64,000 bases of DNA from Hydractinia symbiolongicarpus (lineage: Eukaryota; Cnidaria; Hydrozoa; Anthoathecata; Hydractiniidae). The stretch spans positions 13,766,001 through 13,830,000 of the forward strand of contig NC_079879.1 of NCBI RefSeq assembly GCF_029227915.1, written 5' to 3'. The notes below the pieces were generated by a model that was not told the origin of the DNA, made no database searches, and saw nothing but the letters and a program-made list of their open reading frames with translations. Of the stretch, positions 13,154 to 26,400 are shown in pieces (the first letter of the stretch is position 1; each line of letters opens with the position of its first letter). Both the position numbers and the translations under genes were made by a program.

Positions 13154-13611
13154 CGAGTTTATTTTTAATCAAAAAGAGTTTATTTTTAGTGAAAAAGAGT
13201 TTATTTTTAGTAAGAAAGAGTTTATTTTTAGTGAAAAAAAGGTTATTTTTAGTGAAAAAGAGTTTATTTTTAGTGAAAAAGAGTTTATGTTTAGTGAAAA
13301 AAGAGTTTATTTTTAGTGAAAAAAAGGTTATTTTTAGTGAAAAAGAGGTTATTTTTAGTGAAAAAGAGTTTATTTTTAGTGAAAAAGAGTTTATTTTTAG
13401 TGAAAAAAGAGTTTATTTTTAGTGCAAAAGAGTTTATTTTTAGTGCAAAAGAGTTTATTTTTAGTGCAAAAGAGTTTATTTTTAGTGCAAAAGAGTTTAT
13501 TTTTAATGAAAAAAGAGTTTATTTTTAGTGAAAAAGAGTTTATTTTTAGTGAAAAAAGAGTTTATTTTTAGTGAAAAAGAGTTTATTTTTAGTGAAAAAA
13601 AGTTTATTTTT
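13154..13611. repeat. Minisatellite, ~20-21 bp unit x ~22
   Basis: Tandem copies of gagtttatttttagtgaaaa with variants (gcaaaa, gaaaaaag, gttatttttag). The frames it leaves open on the plus strand are repeat artefacts. It ends about 20 bp before the right inverted repeat of the enclosing element. Confidence 0.95.
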
Positions 13612-13750
13612 ATGCACTTCTTGGCCACTGTAAAAATCTCGAAATATCTCGGCATGACTGGTTCGCGAAAAAACTAATTCAAAATATTTTAGGTCAGTAA
13701 TCGAGTTAACCGCGAAACTTTTTCTGCATGATTGTAGTTAAAACGACTAA

Positions 13751-14330
13751 CATCTCAAATCGGTTTTGTCATCTCAAATCGGTTTTATCATCCCAAATCG
13801 GTTTTATCATCCCAAATCGGTTTTATCATTTCAAATCGCTTTATTATCTCAAATCGGTTTTATTATCTCAAATCAGTTTTATCATCTCAAATCGGTGTTA
13901 TCATCTCAAATCGGTGTTATCATCTCAAATCGGTTTTATCATTTCAGATCGGTTTTATTATCTCAAATCGGTTTTTATATCTCAAATCGGTTTTTATATC
14001 TCAAATCGGTTTTATTATCTCAAATCGGTTTTATTATCTCAAATCGGTTTTATTATCTTAAATCAGTTTGATCATCTCAAATCGGTGTTATCATCTCAAA
14101 TCGGTTTTGTCATCTCAAATCGGTTTTATCATCCCAAATCGGTTTTATCATTTCAAATCGCTTTTATTATCTCAAATCGGTTTTATTATCTCAAATCAGT
14201 TTTATCATCTCAAATCGGTGTTATCATCTCAAATCGGTTTTATCATTTCAGATCGGTTTTATTATCTCAAATCGGTTTTTATATCTCAAATCGGTTTTAT
14301 CATCTCAAATCGGTGTTATCATCTCCGTAG
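13751..14330. repeat. Minisatellite, 19 bp unit x ~30, with higher-order duplication
   Basis: Tandem copies of tctcaaatcggttttatca. Variant units (ttgtcatctc, tcatccc, tcatttc, ctttatta, atcagttt, ggtgtta, ttttatatc) occur in the same order near 13755-13990 and again near 14105-14290, showing that a block of about 12 units was duplicated. It ends about 140 bp before the first visible dynein exon. Confidence 0.95.
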
Positions 14331-14472
14331 CTCTTTCACCTAAGAAATAAGTTGTCTAAAAGTTTTAAAGTTTAATATAATTTTCAAGAGTGAGTTAGAA
14401 ATATCAAAAAATTCTTCATCCGATTCACAGGTGATGATTATTCTGATTTTAAGGTTTATATCTACGTTTTAG

Positions 14473-17400
14473 CAATGTGCCATCATTACAATCTAGCAGC
14501 GAAGAAGCCATTTTGATTCAAGCTATTCGTGACTCAAATTCACCAAAACTTGTTTACGAAGATTTAAAGTTATTTCAACAATTTCTTGAAGATGTTTTTC
14601 CAGAAGCTGCAGTCGCTGTGGAGGAGAGTCCAACTTTGGAGGTAAACTTATTGTCTAAAGATTATCTTAACCTTTGCGAATTTTGGCTTCTCTTATATCT
14701 TCTTATGTATTTTTCACAGAAACACGTAAATATAGCATTGAGGGAATTGTCGTTGCAAAAATGGCCATCTCAGATACAGAAAGTTATCCAATTTCATAAC
14801 ACTTTGAAAATTAGACACGGCGTCATGTTGGTTGGACCTACTGCTGGTGGAAAAACAACCGTTCGGAATTTGCTGCGACGTGCATTGATCATACAAGAGG
14901 GTGGGAGCAGAAATGATCTCGATAACCCGAAACATGCAGATGAAGTGTATAAGGTGAAACATCTTATTAATTTAACCATTCATAGCTTTAGTCACTAACT
15001 TCGCTGTTTAACTTGGTTAACTTCGATTTAAGGAGAATACAACGTCCTCTGTTGTCAAAATGGTGACAATCAATCCAAAATCAGTTACCATTGAAGAACT
15101 GTACGGCCAGTTTGATTCTAATACTACAGAATGGACGGATGGCTTGTTATCTTCCACTGTTCGTCAATTTGTCGCACACAACACCGATACTCCAAAAACT
15201 CAAAAAAGTCCCTTCACATTTAAGAATGTATTTTCTCAAGCAGGTAGCTTTTTTTTGTGCTAACTGGCAGTTTTGGTCGTACTTTGTGATTTTATTTTTG
15301 TGGATGTACTTTATATGTAAGCCTTATTTATCAAGGCAAACTTCTGTATTTTTCAGCTGCTGCCGTCACATCTAATCCTTTAAATCTTGAATGTCTCCAC
15401 CAATGGATTGTTCTCGATGGACCAGTCGATACATTGTGGGTTGAAAACCTAAATACATTGCTTGATGACACCAAGGTTAGATCCCTCGCACCTAGTTTAG
15501 CACGAAATTATCAGTTTTACCGAGTTTGTTGTTGTTGTTTTTCACTTTTCAGCTTCTGTGCTTAGCGAATGGTGAAAGAATCAGTCTGCTACCAAACATG
15601 CGAGTTATATTTGAAGTGGATAGTTTAGCAGAAGCTTCACCCGCCACTATAAGCAGATGTGGAATGATATATTTGGTACGTCACACAATGTCGAATTAAG
15701 AAATATTTACATGAAATACTTGGATTTTCTCTATTTCCTTTTCTACATAGGATCCATTTGAATTGGGGTGGCAACCTCGCGTTAAATGTTGGCTACATAA
15801 AATTCGCGACCTGAAAGTACCACAAGATGGGAGAGATTATTTGTGGTCTATGTTTGCAACCACCGTGGAGCCAGGGTTAAGATTTTTACAACAAAATGAT
15901 CACTATCGCTTAATTGATGTTCAACCACTTGGGATCGTCAACCTTTTGTGTAATCTTCTCGAGGGTTTTATTAGACATGTCAGCAACGAAGGAGGCTTTG
16001 ATCAAAATGATAACGATGATATAAAGGAGGAGGGTGAATTACAAGAAGACAAATACGCGCTTGGGTTTTCGATTTTACTTTATAATAAAAAGAGTAGTAA
16101 TAATAAAGAAAAGAAGAAAAACCCGTTGAAGGAAAAGCCTGGTTTTTTGTTTCCACTATTGACAAAAGTTTATTTGTTCTGTTACATGTGGGCGTTTGGT
16201 GGACATTTCCATTGCCTTTCAGAAGAAGCCGAGGAAATTAATAAAAATTGCTACGTACCAAATTTTCAAATGGATAATGACGTGAACGCTCGTCATGTCT
16301 TTGATTTTTTTCTGAGAAATTTGTTTGAAACTCATTATGATATGCACCTACCTGGAGGTACCCATCTTATGTACTCCTACTATGTAGACCTGGACAAGGG
16401 TCAATTTCTTCTGTGGGATCACCTTGTCATTAATGCAACACTGCGCTTTGAGGAAGAACTTGCTCAGTCTTCACTTAACACTGATAAATTATATAGTGAA
16501 GATCACGTGATCCCTACGCCGCATACTCTCTGCTACAGTTTCCTCGTAGCGTTATTATGTGTCAACGAACATCCAGTGTTATTGAGTGGTACAACTGGAA
16601 CAGGTAAAACAGTACTGTTACATGATATCCTGTCACGCCTCGCTCAACCAGATGGTTGTTGTGTCAACGCCACGTCTATACTGGGTACTGTGTTCTCATG
16701 TTATGAAACAAAGAGAACAAAGGATACATTAAGCGGTCTTGTGATTTCATTCAGCAGTGATAGCTTGAGTAAGGTGATTGTATCACAGGCGACATTCTCT
16801 GCGTCGACAGAAGCAAATCAAGCAAGAAAGCTGTTGGAGGCAAAAGTGTCGAAAAGAGGAAGAGATGGACTTGGTACAAGACATGGAGAAAAGGTTTGTG
16901 TTTGGAAAATCAAGGCGTGTTTTTATTACCTGTATGTTGGTGCATAATCAACATAATTAACATAAGTAATAATAAAGAAATGCAACATGTTATTTTATGA
17001 TTTTAAATATCTTAGTTAGCGAATTTTTTCCCTGCATGTTACCCAAACATGCTTATCTGCGATTAACTAACTACGCGAAGATTTGTTATGCTCAAAAACA
17101 TTTTCCATAATATCTCTTCATGCATAAAATAAAACGCCTTCCTAAATAAATGTATAGAAGATAAAGTTCCCTTAATTTTAAAAACAACTATCCCCGTTTA
17201 TTAAAGGAACCATCCGCTGAAATAAATCCTCGCAAAATTAACCGTAAGAAGTCTCTTAAAATCGACGCATTAGTATTACCAAGGTTATATTCGGTTAATA
17301 CCGGAGTTATATCCGGTGGAATAAAGAAATCAGCGGATTGATCAACGAGGCAGGAAAACCTAAAAGTTAACAGCATTTAAAGTGTACATATCTGCTGTAG

Positions 17401-20400
17401 CAAGCACATGGATTTAGCAGTGATAAATACAACACGTTTGACTTACATGATTATTAAACATGTCAACACAACAAAGTCATTGTTAGAATTGGCAAGCTTG
17501 CTTTGTCGCGTACACTGGCATATGATATCCTCTCCTTCATCCTTTTCCTCTGTTTCTTCAATGTAATGTAGATTATTATATAGCACGAAGTTCGTATAAT
17601 TGTTTCCATGACTACTGCACCCATGGTTGTGATGATACGCTTGTTCTCATCTAAGACTTTATTAGAACCAAGGCTCCTGTAATGCTGTTCAACGCCTATA
17701 ATAAGCTGATTGCTTAGATGACGCTTTTCACGTCTCCAAACGTGTGAAAAAAGGTTTCGTCACAGCTTTGTATCGTTAGTGTGTAGGTTGAACCACTGCT
17801 GGTAAGCTAAACAGATGATAGTTGAATTTGTTTTCAAACTGTTGTTTTGCTGTCATAAGACAACATTCGTAACACTATGTGGATGGTTATGAAGTTAATC
17901 AGTGGCACAAAAAATTTGTGTTTGAATTCTCAAGTTCTTAGCTACTTCTTTTTTCTTGTTTTTTATTTGTCATACCCAGGATATTTAAATTGATTTTTTT
18001 TCCAAACATTGTTTGAGAAAGGTGCAAACGAAGAGTATCTCGGATTTGAATGTTTTAAAAAGCTCACAGGTTCACTTCATAAGAATTTCCTATAAAAGAA
18101 GTATAGCATAGGATTTATTAAACTAGCTCCATACTTTAAAATTGATTTAGAAAAAATGATATTCTCCTCTACGGTGGAGAGTGATTAAGGTTTGTGATTA
18201 ATCCGTACTGTTGTTATTATCACAATTGGCCAATGGGTGACGAACAATAATATAATGATTATCACGCTCATGCGCAAAACACTTGATTTTCTTGCACTAG
18301 AGAACCTGTTTTTGTGCTGATTCAGCGTACAGTATATGCACAGATAAAAGATGGCAGATGTAACAGTCAGAATACTTATGACAACGACGTTGGATATTAA
18401 ACGGACATCAAGACTGAAAAATTTAGTCAGCACAATAAGAAAAGCGATATTAAGTAGACTGACGCACGAAACTGTTACCATGGTAATGATTATGTATCTT
18501 TTCCCCTGAGTTTGTGTTCATACGGGCGAATGACAGCAATAAATCGATCGAACGATATTCCAATCACGATAAACAAAGAAGCGTCCATAGAGAATGTGAA
18601 AACTTCAACAAGTACGATGAACACAGTGTTACTGATAATCACTTGTTGGGTGAAGAGAGTATATTTGATAACACCACACAGTCCTGCCAGGAGGTCAGTT
18701 AGTGCCAAGCTAAAGAAATGAAACCCGAACTTATTTTTAAATTAATACTTTGCAACAATAATGTACATTCCACTAATATTAGAAGCTGCAATGGCTACGA
18801 AGTATGAGATGAAATCCCTATGATGCGTCTGTAAAAAGTTCAATAAGAAGTCTTTTTTTCTACTGTTTTAAGTTGTTTTTTTATCGTTGCTACAATGATT
18901 TTTTTAATACTATGTTTTAATTATCTTTGCTTGTTAAAAATCCTTTAAACTTTCCCCTTTTGTATTTGCCAAAAATATTACAAATATATTTTTTCTTAGA
19001 GGTTGAATCTTTTTGAAAAAATAGGACTGTAATGAACATCGGGAAACTTTCCATTGTAGCTGATTAATGAAAACAGCTTGCCTTTAATTGTAATATTTGC
19101 CAAGGTTTTCGCGTTATACTAAAAATTAATGAGGTATTCAAGAAGAGTGTAAACGACGCGACTGCTGGGAACAAAGCAACAAAAAAGACTGGAACTAGCG
19201 ACTTCTAAATGTAGACCTTTCAGTTTTCTCAATCAAACGGAAATGCATCTCTTCAAAATCGTCTTAACATAGCGACGAACAACTTTTTTTTCAATTTTGT
19301 ATAAATCAATTTAACTTCCAACTTTGCTTCCAAATTTTTAGGACAAAAATCTGTTAAAATTTGAATCATGAAAGGAAGGTAACTAATTGAATCAGTGACA
19401 ACATAGATGTACTGGAAAATATAGTATATATAAAATATATAAATATCTAATAAAAAAATATATTCCTAACTTGTAGGTGATAGCATTTGTTGATGATTTA
19501 AATATCCCTCTACCTGACCATTATGGAGCACAACCTCCACTTGAAGTTTTAAGAGAATATCTCGATCACGGTGGATTTTATGATATGAAGCATCTACATT
19601 GGAAGCGTATTGTTAACGTCACTGTGTTGGCTAGTTGTAGTGTCAAACCTGGAGAAGGAAAGAAAATGCTGAATCAGCGTCTTATACAAAAGTTCAAGTA
19701 GGTTATGAATATCTTGACCCTTTTCACGCCCGCCCTCAGTGGCGTTAATTTTTATGCCGCGGCGTTGAAAGCGGCAGCAATTGTTGCACATATAGCTATG
19801 ACTGACTATGAAGAATTTCTTCATTTTTTTTGTAGAATTTGTCTCTGAAAAAAAAAGTCTCTAGATGTCATTTATTTGTCATCATAGTCACGTTTTGTGT
19901 CAGTAGAAGTATGTAAACCTAAAAAAATAATAATGAATAATTATTTTAAAAATTTATCTGCCGTAGCACATTGTGTTTGCCTCTTCCATCTTCGCAAGCT
20001 CTCCATCACATTTACCACACCCAGTTGAGCCGGCATATTGATTCCATTGCATTCTCAACAGAAGTGAGATCACTCTGCACTGAAATCGTCTCCACAGTCC
20101 TGGCAATCTACCATGAGATTTCCGTCACATTGAAACCAACTCCTGTTAAAAGTCATTATTTGTTCAACCTGAGAGATATTTCTAAGGTATACTTTTTACG
20201 TTACTGTAGTCGTGTTTCCTTAAACCGGTAAAATTATGTGTCGCATAAATTTAGCGAAATTAGTGTTTTAGCTTCTAACTGTCAAATTAAAATCACGAAA
20301 ATCTTGCGATCACTATATTTTTAAAGCACTCCTTTTCGTTGAATTGGAAAAAAAAAGATTGAAAAAAAAAAAATTGGAAAAGTTAGATTTTGATATGATT

Positions 20401-23400
20401 TCTTTCGTACGTAATTCAAGGAGCTGTCCACCAGACACGCCTAATAATTGACTTTTTTTGACGTTGAATCGCCTATAGCATTCACGCCACTGATTGTAGA
20501 TGGTAGTTATACACTAAAGTAAAGATAGTAATTTAAAAGAGTAAATGTGATTCTTTGTAGTTTTAAATCCCATTTTCTGCTCTTTCCGCTCAGCCCGGGA
20601 ATTCATATTTGATCACCATTTGAATGGAGATGCTTATTTTCGTCTAGATTATTAATGGTTTGCTTAACGCCCATCCTTCAGTTATTAAAATAAGAAATAA
20701 TTTTATGGAATTACTCATCCATGAAGTATCGCGTGTGTTTTTGGATCGATTAGTGACAGAAAATGATCGAGATTTTTTTCACCAAACCATGCTGGATCAA
20801 CTTTATAATTTTTTGAAAACAAAATGGAGTAAGGAAGAGTTATCCGACAATTGCGCCGTGTTCGGTGATTATTTTGAGACGAATGTTCCAAAGCAGAAAC
20901 GAGTATATACTTGTGTTCGTGATAAAAAGAAGTTGATGCAAATTATTGAGGTAGGGAATTTAAATTCATTTTTCGGTGTATAGAATCATTTTTGGTATAC
21001 CTAGGAGGATAGTTTTTTTTTAACTCACGTTTTTTTTCTTTAAGGATTATAACGACAGAGGAAGTTTAGCGGGTAAACAACTTCCTAACGACATGGTATT
21101 GTTTCCAGCCATGTGTGCGCACATCAACGCTGCTGCTCGTGTGTTGAGGCAACCAGGGGGTCACTTGTTATTACTTGGAATCGGAGGTACTGGAAAGACT
21201 TCCGCTATTAAGTTAGCCAGCTACATGGAGTTTTGCGAGTTCTTTCAACCAACAGTGACGACAAATTACACTTTTTCAGATTTTAAAGACGATTTAAGAA
21301 AAGTTATGTTAAAAGCAGGGCTGCAGAACATGAAAGTGGTTTTCTTTATAAATGATAGAAATATTGTAAAGGTAGGGATTGCGTGATCTTCGTTAAATCT
21401 GCGGAAATCTTATACTTTAAAATTGTTATTGTTTCGTGAAATTAAATTCTTGCAAAATTTTTATGTTCATGAAATTAGTTATTCCAAAAAAAATATGTCA
21501 AGCTAACATGCCAACCGTAGCAATTTCCAGGTAATCGTCATCGTCAAAATAAAATGCAACGTTGCAAATCTTGTTTAAATTCACCTTACCTATATTTAAA
21601 AATTTAAATTCTTCGTTAGTTACAAAAAGGTGTGTTTGCGAAAATAAATACCCACGAATTATAACGAATTTAATCGATTTGCGAAAATAAATACCCACGA
21701 ATTATAGCGAATTTAATCGATTCGCGAAAATAAATATCCACGAATTATAGCGAATTTAATCGATTCGCGAAAATAAATATCCACGAATTATAGCGAATTT
21801 AATCGATTCGCGAAAATAAAATCTTTCGAAATAACAAAAATTGCTGATATTTACGTCATCTTCAGAATTACCTACAGTAATGATTAACTTTAGGAATCAT
21901 TTGTTGAGGTGATATGTGCTGCGTTGACGGCTACCGATTTATCTCAATTTTTTGATGACGACCATAAGGAGAATATCGTTGCTGAAATAAACTTAGATGC
22001 TCATGCGCACAGCGTCGGTAATACTGGAGATGCTGTTTTCGAGTTTTTCTTATCACGTGTGAAACAGAATCTGCATGTGGTCTACTCAACCAGTCCTTCT
22101 GGTTCATTGTTTCATAAACGATGTCAGCTGTATCCAAGTCTTATTAAAAATTGCACTATTGATTGGTATGAAAAATGGCCGACAGAAGCTCTGTATGCTG
22201 TCGCTAAAACGTACTTGACAAATATGCCGACCGGCGTGTGTCGTCTCGTCTCTGACGTGTTAGTGTTTGCTCATGTCACGACAGATAAAATGTGTGAGAA
22301 GTTTCAACTTGAAGCAAATCGGTTTTACCATGTAACGCCTAAAACATTTTTAAATTTCATCCAACTTTTTAAAAATGTTTATGAGAAGAAGGAAGCAAAA
22401 GTTACATACGAACGTGAGAGGCTCGTTTCTGGGTTGAGAAAGTTAGAAGAAACCAATAAGTTAATTGAAGAGATGAAAGTTGATCTTATTTTACTGGGAC
22501 CAAAATTATTAGAAAAGGAGAAGGTAAATCTTTGTGAGTCATCTGATAATTTTCGTTCTTTTTTTTATAAAGTTAAAACTTGTTATTGGACCCTCTCTCT
22601 CTATCAAACTCGCAAGAGACGGATAATTTTTTTGACATAGAGTAAATTGGAGATGAAAAAAGATTGGAGAGAAAACCAGCAAGGTAGCAAAATGAGTGTT
22701 TGAGATTGGAGGATGTTCGAGGAAGATCACGGCGGGATGATAAATGTTCTTTTAATGTTAAAAATGTTTTCTTTTGCTTTGCTTAGGAAACCGAAAAGCT
22801 AATGAAAGAAATCGCAAACGATCAGGAACAGTTTAACAAAGTGAAAGCGGTAGTACAACAGGAACAAGATGTGATGGATGAAGAAACAAAAAAAGTAGCA
22901 GCTATAGCGTTGGAAGCACAAACTGACCTTGGCAAAGCACTGCCCCAATTGGAGTCTGCTATAGCTGCACTCGACGCGTTAAGTGAGTTTTTGAATGTTC
23001 AGTAGTATGTAAGATATCCTGAATAATTTGCATGCAGTACTATGAAATAAAAAAATAAAAAACGAATTCCGCTCAGGAAATGTGCTTATAGATTTTTGGG
23101 GCCTTTGTCATTCTTTAACTTGTCTCTTTAGATAAATACGACATTGGTGAAATTCGATCATATGCTAATCCGCCAGCTATGGTGATGACTGTGCTCTCCG
23201 CCGTCTGTGTGGTGTTAAATGAGAAACCTGATTGGTCGACCGCCAAGCTTCTTCTCGCTGATCCGAACTTTCTGAAAAAGCTAATCAGTTACAATCATGA
23301 CAACGTGTCGGATAAAATTCAAGCAAAATTGAAAAAATACACCAAGCAGGCGAGCTTCAATCCAGCGACTGTCGGAAAGATTTCGTCAGCGTGCAAGAGC

Positions 23401-26400
23401 ATGTGTTCGTGGGTGTTGGCGCTGGAAAATTATACAAATGTCTCTCGAATAGTAAAACCAAAGCAATTGAAATGCGAGGAAGCACAAAAAGCGTTAAAGA
23501 TTGCACAGGGAGAGCTGCTCATAAAACAAGACTCGTTGAAAAAAGTTGAAAACCAACTGAATGATTTAGAAAGACATTATCAAGCAAATGTCGACCAGTT
23601 GACGCAGTTAAGATGTTCGAAAGAGCTGACTGTTAAAAGATTGGAAAGTGCTGCATGTCTTCTTCAAGCTTTAACTAATGAAAAGGTTTTTATTTGTTTT
23701 TCGCACCTTTTCTATGCATTTATGCAAACGGGCGGCTTACAAAATACAATCCTGATCAAAATTGTTGAGACAACGGCGTTTTCTATTGACCATTTTTTAA
23801 CTCTTATCAAAAATATTAAATTAACAATACTTCACAGATTGTGAGCTGTCAAAACTCTACTGTTGCAGAGGCATAGAACAGGTGGACAGCGTTTGAAATT
23901 TGCTAGTCCGATAGTCGCACGTAAAAACATGAACATTCGATACGAAGTGTCTTGCTGATGTCAGCAACAATTATATTTTTTTCAGATTTTGTATCTAAGC
24001 AACCTAACATACAATCCTAATGTCCGCTCTAAACATTACCAAGTTGAAAATTTGTAATTCTGGTATGGAATTAGGGTGTATAATTTTTAGTGAACTTAAG
24101 GTTTGGTCTTTCTGCAAAACTTGTTATTGAGTTTTGACAACAATTGTAGGTGCTGTGAAAACTAAGCTCAAGCGACACGATTTTTTCCCTACATGACGAA
24201 TTTTATACTTTTTTTAAATTTTTTTTCAGGATAGGTGGATACAATCAGTGAAAAAGTTGGAAGAGTATTCTGCAAATTTGTTAAGTGAATCGATATTCGC
24301 AGCCGCCTCGACAACATACTTGGGAGCGTTTACACCCTATTACCGCTCACAATTCCTCTTGCAGTTAAAAGAAAAGGTTGCGCAACATAATCTTAGTTCT
24401 AATATAAATGTTGATTTGCCCCTCGTAATGGCTGATCCAGTTGAAATTCAAAACTGGCGAAATTCAGGCCTGCCGCATGATAGACATTCGACAGAAAATG
24501 CTTTGTTTACAAAGTTCTCTCAACAGTGGCCGTATTTTATCGATCCACAACAACAAGCTTTGAAATGGATAACAGGAATGGAAAAAGAAAATTCGGTGAA
24601 GATAATAAAAGCGGACGATGTTCACTTAATGAGAACGTTGGAAAATGCAATTCGTCTGGGCGAAGTTGTAATCATCCAGGTTGAAATCCATTTTTATCTT
24701 TTTCTTTTTTGCTCTGTTAAACCACATTTTAATTCTGTTAAATACACCCACTTTAGAATGCTCGAGAAAAACTAGATCCGGCTTTGGATCCAATTTTGAA
24801 TCGAAAACTAAACAAGCGAGGCAATCAATCGGTAATTTTAATTAGCGAGACTGAAATAGAATACAGCGACTTTTTCAAGTTGTACATACTAACGGAGATT
24901 GAAAATCCAAAACTTTTGCCAGAGCTATGCATCAAAGTTACCGTTATCAATTTTATCATAACAATGGAGGGATTGACTGACCAAGTACTTTCGAAAGTTG
25001 TACATCAAGAGAATCCAGAATTAGAACAGCAACGCAACGCAGTTCTTAAAATGCTTGTTCAAGAAAAACTTCGCTTGATAGAATTGGAAGATCGTTCATT
25101 AGATTTGTTACACGGCTCGAAAGGAAATATTTTAGATGATGAAGATCTAATAAAAACATTAGCTGACAGCAAGCGTGTAGCTGAAGAAATCAAACTAAAA
25201 GTTTTGGCTGCTGAGAACAGCGAAAAAGAGCTGAAAAAAAAGCGCGAAGTTTACTTAGAACTCGCCGAACGAGGTGCTTCGTTATACTTCGTTGCGTCTG
25301 ACATGTCATCTGTGGACAGCATGTATCAATTTTCATTAATATGGTTTATGGACTTACTTATAAAGTGTATTTCTGATCCTACAAAGAAAGAAGAGAATCG
25401 GCCTACTAGTGCAAGGGTAAAAATATATACCGCATTTCCTCATTTCTCATGTTTTAAGTGAAGGATTTTTCTCTTTTGCGAGATCCAACTTAATCTAAAC
25501 AGGCTGCAAGAGAGTTACACAATTTCTTCTTTCAGTATTTTTGATCTATGGTAGAAAATAAATCAGTGGTCTTTTCATTCTTTAGAGACCTAGAAGGCTT
25601 TCGAAGGTTATCTTGTTCAATTTTTATTTTAAAATCTTTGTTCTTGCATTAACCAAGTGTTTCTTGCTACTATTCTCTTGTAGTCTCGACTAGACCAAGC
25701 GAAAGAATTCGCCTCATCCTCAACATTATCGAAGACGAAATTGACATACCTCTGTTCCAAGGAAGACAACGATGAAGTGACGTATATACGAATGATGAAG
25801 AATGTGATCACAGAAACGTTTTACAAAGTTGTTTCGTATGCGTTGTTTGCGCGACATCAACTTTTATTCGCGTTTCATTTGACTTTAAAGATTTTACTTC
25901 GTGAACACGAGAAAGGAAGAAATAATGACATCACACGCTCAGAATATAATATGCTGCTAAATAGATCTCATCATGATGAAATTGAAACCTCTGAATTCGA
26001 AACAGGTAACGAGGCTCATGCTGATTTCTATTCAACTATGTATAATAAAAAATAGCAAGGAAAAAATAGCGCAAAGTAAATGCTTTTGATCTTTTGTTTT
26101 AGCACAACATGGTTCAAACGCATCCAAAGTTGAACGGGCGCTGGTTTTGTTGCCTTCAATTTCTGCTATTCAGTGGGATGAATGTTTACGAATGTGTGCT
26201 GGACTTCCATGTTTTTCTGGCTTGTGTGATCATATGAACTCGTTTTACGAATTGTGGAATCGTTTCATGGTGTCAACGAAACCGCTGGATTTCATTGAAC
26301 ATATGAGTGAAGGTACCACTGCTTGTTTTTTTTGTTGCACATTGTAAGATCGTGGAGCTTTCGCTATTATAACATCTTATGTTTTTACAGGTCTTCCATC

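Larger units (their letters stand above)
12331..13630. mobile_element. TA-flanked terminal-inverted-repeat DNA element, ~1.3 kb
   Basis: The left end (12331 onward) reads cggtggccgagaagtgcata and the right end, reverse-complemented from 13630, reads cagtggccaagaagtgcata. The match continues into aaaaata, about 26 bp with two mismatches. Both ends abut TA (12329-12330 and 13631-13632), consistent with a TA target duplication. Inside are a broken integrase-core ORF and a minisatellite. TA duplications are typical of Tc1/mariner/pogo-type transposons, while the internal ORF looks integrase-like, so the class is uncertain. Confidence 0.7.

Noticed and set aside
13751-14330. Regular repeats resembling a CRISPR array
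   Set aside because: Units are contiguous without unique spacers and the DNA is eukaryotic, so it is a minisatellite.
13059-14343. Several overlapping open frames of 70-200 residues
   Set aside because: They are translations of the two minisatellites (periodic peptides such as KEFIFSE and NRFYHLKS), with no independent support.
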